NCBI GenBank assembly: GCA_022791995.1
Contig: JAAWAD010000043.1
Location: 20,264-84,263 of the forward strand
Direction: 5' to 3'
DNA length: 64,000 nt
DNA from: Lawsonibacter sp.
GTDB taxonomy: Bacteria > Bacillota > Clostridia > Oscillospirales > Oscillospiraceae
Part shown: positions 61,694 to 64,000 of the stretch, piece by piece
How the letters are laid out: each line of letters opens with the position of its first letter
How positions within the stretch are numbered: position 1 is the stretch's first letter
Notes under the pieces: generated by a model
Told to the model about the DNA's origin: nothing
The model's database searches: none
The model's input: only the letters and a program-made list of their open reading frames with translations
Program-made: the position numbers and the translations under genes

Positions 61694-63005
61694 GATACCG
61701 GCCGGGGCGCGGGATATCCTCCAAACTCTCACTGGTGCAGGGTTTGAGGCCTTTCTGGTGGGTGGTTGTGTGCGAGATTTGCTCCGGGGTGTTGTGCCCC
61801 ACGATTGGGATATCTGCACCTCTGCCCGCCCGGAGGAGACGGAGGGGTGCTTTGCCGGCCAGCGAATCATTGAGACCGGGCTGAAGCACGGCACCATCAC
61901 TGTTCTGAAGGGGGGAGAGCCATACGAGATTACGACCTACCGCACCGAGGGGCCCTATTCCGACAGCCGCCGGCCGGATTTTGTGCAGTTTGTCTCCAGC
62001 CTGGAGGCTGACCTGGCCCGGCGGGATTTCACGATGAATGCCATTGCGATGGATTTGGAGGGGAGGCTGCGGGATCCCTTCTGTGGTGTGGAGGATATCC
62101 GAAATGGGGTGATCCGCTGTGTGGGAGAGCCTGCCAGCCGCTTCCGGGAGGACGGCCTGCGGGTGATGCGGGCCCTGCGGTTCGGGGCAGTATTTGGTTA
62201 TGCGGTTGAAGAGAAGACGGCTCAGGCGATCCACGAAAACCGGTCCGTATTGGACCAGGTGGCAGCGGAGCGGATCAAGGCGGAGCTGTGCGGGCTGCTG
62301 GTGGGACAGCATGTAGGAACAATCCTCCGGGCATATCCAGATATATTTGTCCAGTTCTGGCCCAGCCTGGGGCCGTTGGTTTCCCTGGAGCAGCACAACC
62401 CCTGGCACTGCTGGGGCGGTTGGGAGCACACCATCCGCGCCGTGGAAGCGGCGCCAGCGGAGCTGGTGCTGCGGCTGACCATGCTTCTCCACGATATTGG
62501 GAAGCCCGCCTGCAAATCGACGGATGAAAATGGGATTGACCACTTTTATGGCCACCCTGCTGCCGGCGCTGGGCTGGCAGAGGAGATGCTCCGGGCCCTG
62601 AAATTTGACAACAGGACCCGGGAGCGGGTGGTTACGCTGGTGGAGCACCATGATGTACAGCTTCCGCTCCGTGCCCAGGTCGTCCGCCGGTGGCTTAACC
62701 GGCTGGGGCCAGAGGCGTTTTTTCAGCTTCTCGCGGTCAAACAGGCGGATGGTATGGGGCAGGCCCATGGGCTGGTAAAAGACCGTCTGGCACAGCTGGA
62801 CGAAATGCGGGCAAAGGCAGAGGAGATCGTGGCCCAGGGACAGTGTTTTGCGCTGAAGGACCTGGCGGTGAACGGCAGAGACGTTATTGCCGCTGGTGTC
62901 AGCCCGGGCCCGGAGGTGGGACGGGTGCTGAGCATGCTGCTGGAGCAGGTGGTCAGCGGGGTGACGCCAAATGAGCGGGAAGCGCTTTTGAACATGCTCC
63001 GGTGA
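61683..63005 (+). CDS. cca: CCA tRNA nucleotidyltransferase with HD domain
   Basis: 440 residues, ATG 61683 overlapping the RlaP-like gene. Class II CCA-adding enzyme: GGCVRDLL (27-34), catalytic DWD (41-43), [10 protein letters not shown], and ERIKAEL. A C-terminal HD phosphohydrolase domain has LLHDIGKP (near 270), as in the bacterial Cca-HD type. It adds or repairs the 3' CCA end of tRNA. Confidence 0.95.
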   Translation: MRFEIPAGARDILQTLTGAGFEAFLVGGCVRDLLRGVVPHDWDICTSARPEETEGCFAGQRIIETGLKHGTITVLKGGEPYEITTYRTEGPYSDSRRPDFVQFVSSLEADLARRDFTMNAIAMDLEGRLRDPFCGVEDIRNGVIRCVGEPASRFREDGLRVMRALRFGAVFGYAVEEKTAQAIHENRSVLDQVAAERIKAELCGLLVGQHVGTILRAYPDIFVQFWPSLGPLVSLEQHNPWHCWGGWEHTIRAVEAAPAELVLRLTMLLHDIGKPACKSTDENGIDHFYGHPAAGAGLAEEMLRALKFDNRTRERVVTLVEHHDVQLPLRAQVVRRWLNRLGPEAFFQLLAVKQADGMGQAHGLVKDRLAQLDEMRAKAEEIVAQGQCFALKDLAVNGRDVIAAGVSPGPEVGRVLSMLLEQVVSGVTPNEREALLNMLR

Positions 63006-63105
63006 AGACGGCGTCGAGAAAAGCCGTCTGCGCCTGCTGTACCGGCTGATTTGTCTGTATAGGGACGTGCGTGGCTGGAATACATTGAACCGGAGGTGTT
63101 TTATC

Positions 63106-63312
63106 ATGCTGTCGCCCGTAATCTACCTGATGATGAATGGACTTTTCTTTACCCTTCGGCTGTCGGGGGGAGGGGGCTCCTTCCCCCGTCCCCTGAAACC
63201 GGAGGAGGAGAAAAAATATCTGGAGCGCTGCGCCCAGGGAGATCTGGAGGCCAGAAATGTTTTGGTGGAGCATAATCTGCGGCTAGTGGCCCACATTGTA
63301 AAGAACGGTTGA
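63106..63312 (+). CDS. sigK: Sporulation sigma factor SigK, N-terminal fragment interrupted by an element
   Basis: 68 codons from ATG 63106 (GGAGGTG upstream). A hydrophobic pro-sequence (residues 1-25, cleaved from pro-SigK in the mother cell) is followed by [20 protein letters not shown] and [10 protein letters not shown], which match SigK up to the entry of sigma region 2. The next codons read N-G-stop instead of K-F-E-N-x-G. Directly behind lies a large serine recombinase on the other strand. The fragment itself cannot be a working sigma factor; it needs joining to a 3' half after excision of the element. Confidence 0.85.
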   Translation: MLSPVIYLMMNGLFFTLRLSGGGGSFPRPLKPEEEKKYLERCAQGDLEARNVLVEHNLRLVAHIVKNG

Positions 63313-64000
63313 AGCAAACGGAAGATTTTTCCCGGTCAAAAACGGCCCCCCAAGGGCCGCCGAATTTTAGGTGGATGTCCAAGCGAAGTTCTTCTTTGGT
63401 GCTGCCTTTTTTAACTACGATTTTGTCTAAAATCGTGGTGACAAGAGCGGAATTGATGCCGTTCTGAAAGATTAGTTCTTCCTCCAGGGCAGTGCGGATC
63501 TCTTTCATTTGCGCTGTAATCTGTCTGCCTTTTTCTGCCTCGATCTGGGTTGCCGTCAGCTTTTCTTCCAGGGACTTGGCTTGATCGTTGAATCCATCGT
63601 TTCGCTGTTTGAATTCCGCCATGGTGATGATGCCCTCGATGCTCATCTCCAGCAGACGGTCTTTTTTTGTCTGGATGGCGGACAGGTCTTCTTCGATACA
63701 GCGGATGTCCTGGGTGTAGTCGTGCTCATCGGGGACGGATTGGAGGACGGTGACCACCGCATCGATAATCGCCCGCTTGTTCTGGGCCAGTTGGTTGAAG
63801 ATGCCGGCCATAATCTGATTCAGTTCTGCCGTCCTGATCTGAGGAGCGGAGCAGGCTTTCCGGCCTTTGTCCCGGTAGACCTTGCACTGCCAGACCTCCT
63901 TCTCTCCTGACTTGCTTTTCAGCACCTGCCGGTGGAAGCTGGTCCCGTGCTCCTCGCAGATGATCTTGCCGCTGTAGGGGTAGCGGTTGTGAAACTCGGC
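63149..64000 (-). CDS. Large serine recombinase, C-terminal part, presumed sigK-element excisionase
   Basis: The gene enters from the right edge; about 283 codons are in the window. Visible parts are the recombinase zinc ribbon ([12 protein letters not shown], then WQCKVY and ACSAPQI) and a long coiled coil (about [20 protein letters not shown] to [18 protein letters not shown]), ending with [12 protein letters not shown]. The catalytic resolvase domain is outside. The frame has no stop at the usual end and runs across the junction into the antisense of sigK, ending at 63149 after about 52 extra residues. It probably excises the element during sporulation, as SpoIVCA does for the Bacillus skin. 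Confidence 0.85.
   Translation of the reverse strand, partial: AEFHNRYPYSGKIICEEHGTSFHRQVLKSKSGEKEVWQCKVYRDKGRKACSAPQIRTAELNQIMAGIFNQLAQNKRAIIDAVVTVLQSVPDEHDYTQDIRCIEEDLSAIQTKKDRLLEMSIEGIITMAEFKQRNDGFNDQAKSLEEKLTATQIEAEKGRQITAQMKEIRTALEEELIFQNGINSALVTTILDKIVVKKGSTKEELRLDIHLKFGGPWGAVFDREKSSVCFNRSLQCGPLAADYAPPKHFWPPDLPGRSAPDIFSPPPVSGDGGRSPLPPTAEG
63300..63312. other. Junction between sigK and the intervening element (presumed att site)
   Basis: Similarity to SigK stops between the AAAGAA at 63301-63306 and the TGA at 63310-63312. The presumed crossover for the serine recombinase lies here; the matching sequence at the far element end is outside the window. Confidence 0.6.
63338..63359 (-). terminator. 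Terminator at the end of the recombinase gene
   Basis: Minus-strand CGGCCC / GGGCCG stem followed by TTTTT. It lies inside the open recombinase frame, about 190 bases before its formal stop. Confidence 0.65.

Noticed and set aside
63057..63086. SigE-like promoter (GTATAGG, 15 bases, AATACATT) before sigK
   Set aside because: Fits the expectation that SigE transcribes sigK, but transcription would begin inside the Shine-Dalgarno at 63092-63098, and both boxes are imperfect.
1..64000. tRNA, rRNA, CRISPR array, replication origin, toxin-antitoxin or phage structural genes
   Set aside because: Looked for and not seen; the SMI1/KNR4 protein at 34073-34597 has no toxin partner next to it.

Overview
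The window looks like chromosome of a spore-forming, high-GC member of the Clostridia, most likely an Oscillospiraceae relative of Flavonifractor, Intestinimonas or Lawsonibacter. This is inferred from spoIVA, a sigK 5' half, a cysteine-rich coat-type protein, a clostridial acetyl-CoA acetyltransferase with strongly biased codons, TAXI-type TRAP transport, and GC-rich coding with strong GGAGG ribosome-binding sites. I saw no rRNA, tRNA, CRISPR array or replication origin.

Layout. 1-5.1 kb: wall and tRNA-type functions (WecG-like glycosyltransferase, DJ-1 protein, mltG, U32 peptidase), with an AT-rich HEAT-like gene that looks acquired, and a minus-strand 67-residue cysteine-rich protein behind a SigK-type promoter. 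5.1-9.2 kb: two HExxH proteins, trmO, and a membrane-anchored MerR regulator followed by two small membrane proteins that share its C-terminal tail, then a YbjQ protein. 9.4-16 kb: an amylosucrase-fructokinase operon and a TAXI TRAP transporter. 16-27 kb: gdpP, rplI, dnaB, two related membrane proteins, tilS, hpt, ftsH and rtcB, ended by a MITE-like element. 27-32 kb: a TPP riboswitch with thiT, then glgP and malQ. 32-40 kb: a long minus-strand series with rqcH, a SMI1/KNR4 protein, mrnC, a GIY-YIG protein, a CheY-like receiver, a FapA/DUF342 protein, a glycoside-hydrolase-like protein and an SDR reductase. 40-46.5 kb: pheA, azlCD, a patatin lipase, tmk, an ECF S component, a uridine-kinase-like fusion and DUF3842. 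46.6-55 kb: thiolase, a ProC-like reductase, an mtnA-aldolase pair, spoIVA, an HpaI aldolase and a D-2-hydroxyacid dehydrogenase. 55-63 kb: recG, a GNAT protein, a C-GCAxxG-C-C protein, DUF1538 with a double PII-like regulator, a RlaP-type nucleotidyltransferase and cca.

The right edge is the most striking part. A sigK reading frame breaks off after about 67 codons, just where SigK proteins continue into sigma region 2. Directly beyond the break, on the opposite strand, lies the C-terminal part of a large serine recombinase. This is the architecture of a sigK intervening (skin) element. With the SigE-type promoter before spoIVA and the SigK-type promoter before the cysteine-rich protein, several steps of the mother-cell sporulation cascade can be read in this window.

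Metabolic themes: sucrose-derived glucan turnover (amylosucrase, fructokinase, glycogen phosphorylase, 4-alpha-glucanotransferase), salvage of S-adenosylmethionine by-products through a DHAP-shunt-like pair (MtnA and class II aldolase), and the first step of butyrate formation (thiolase).
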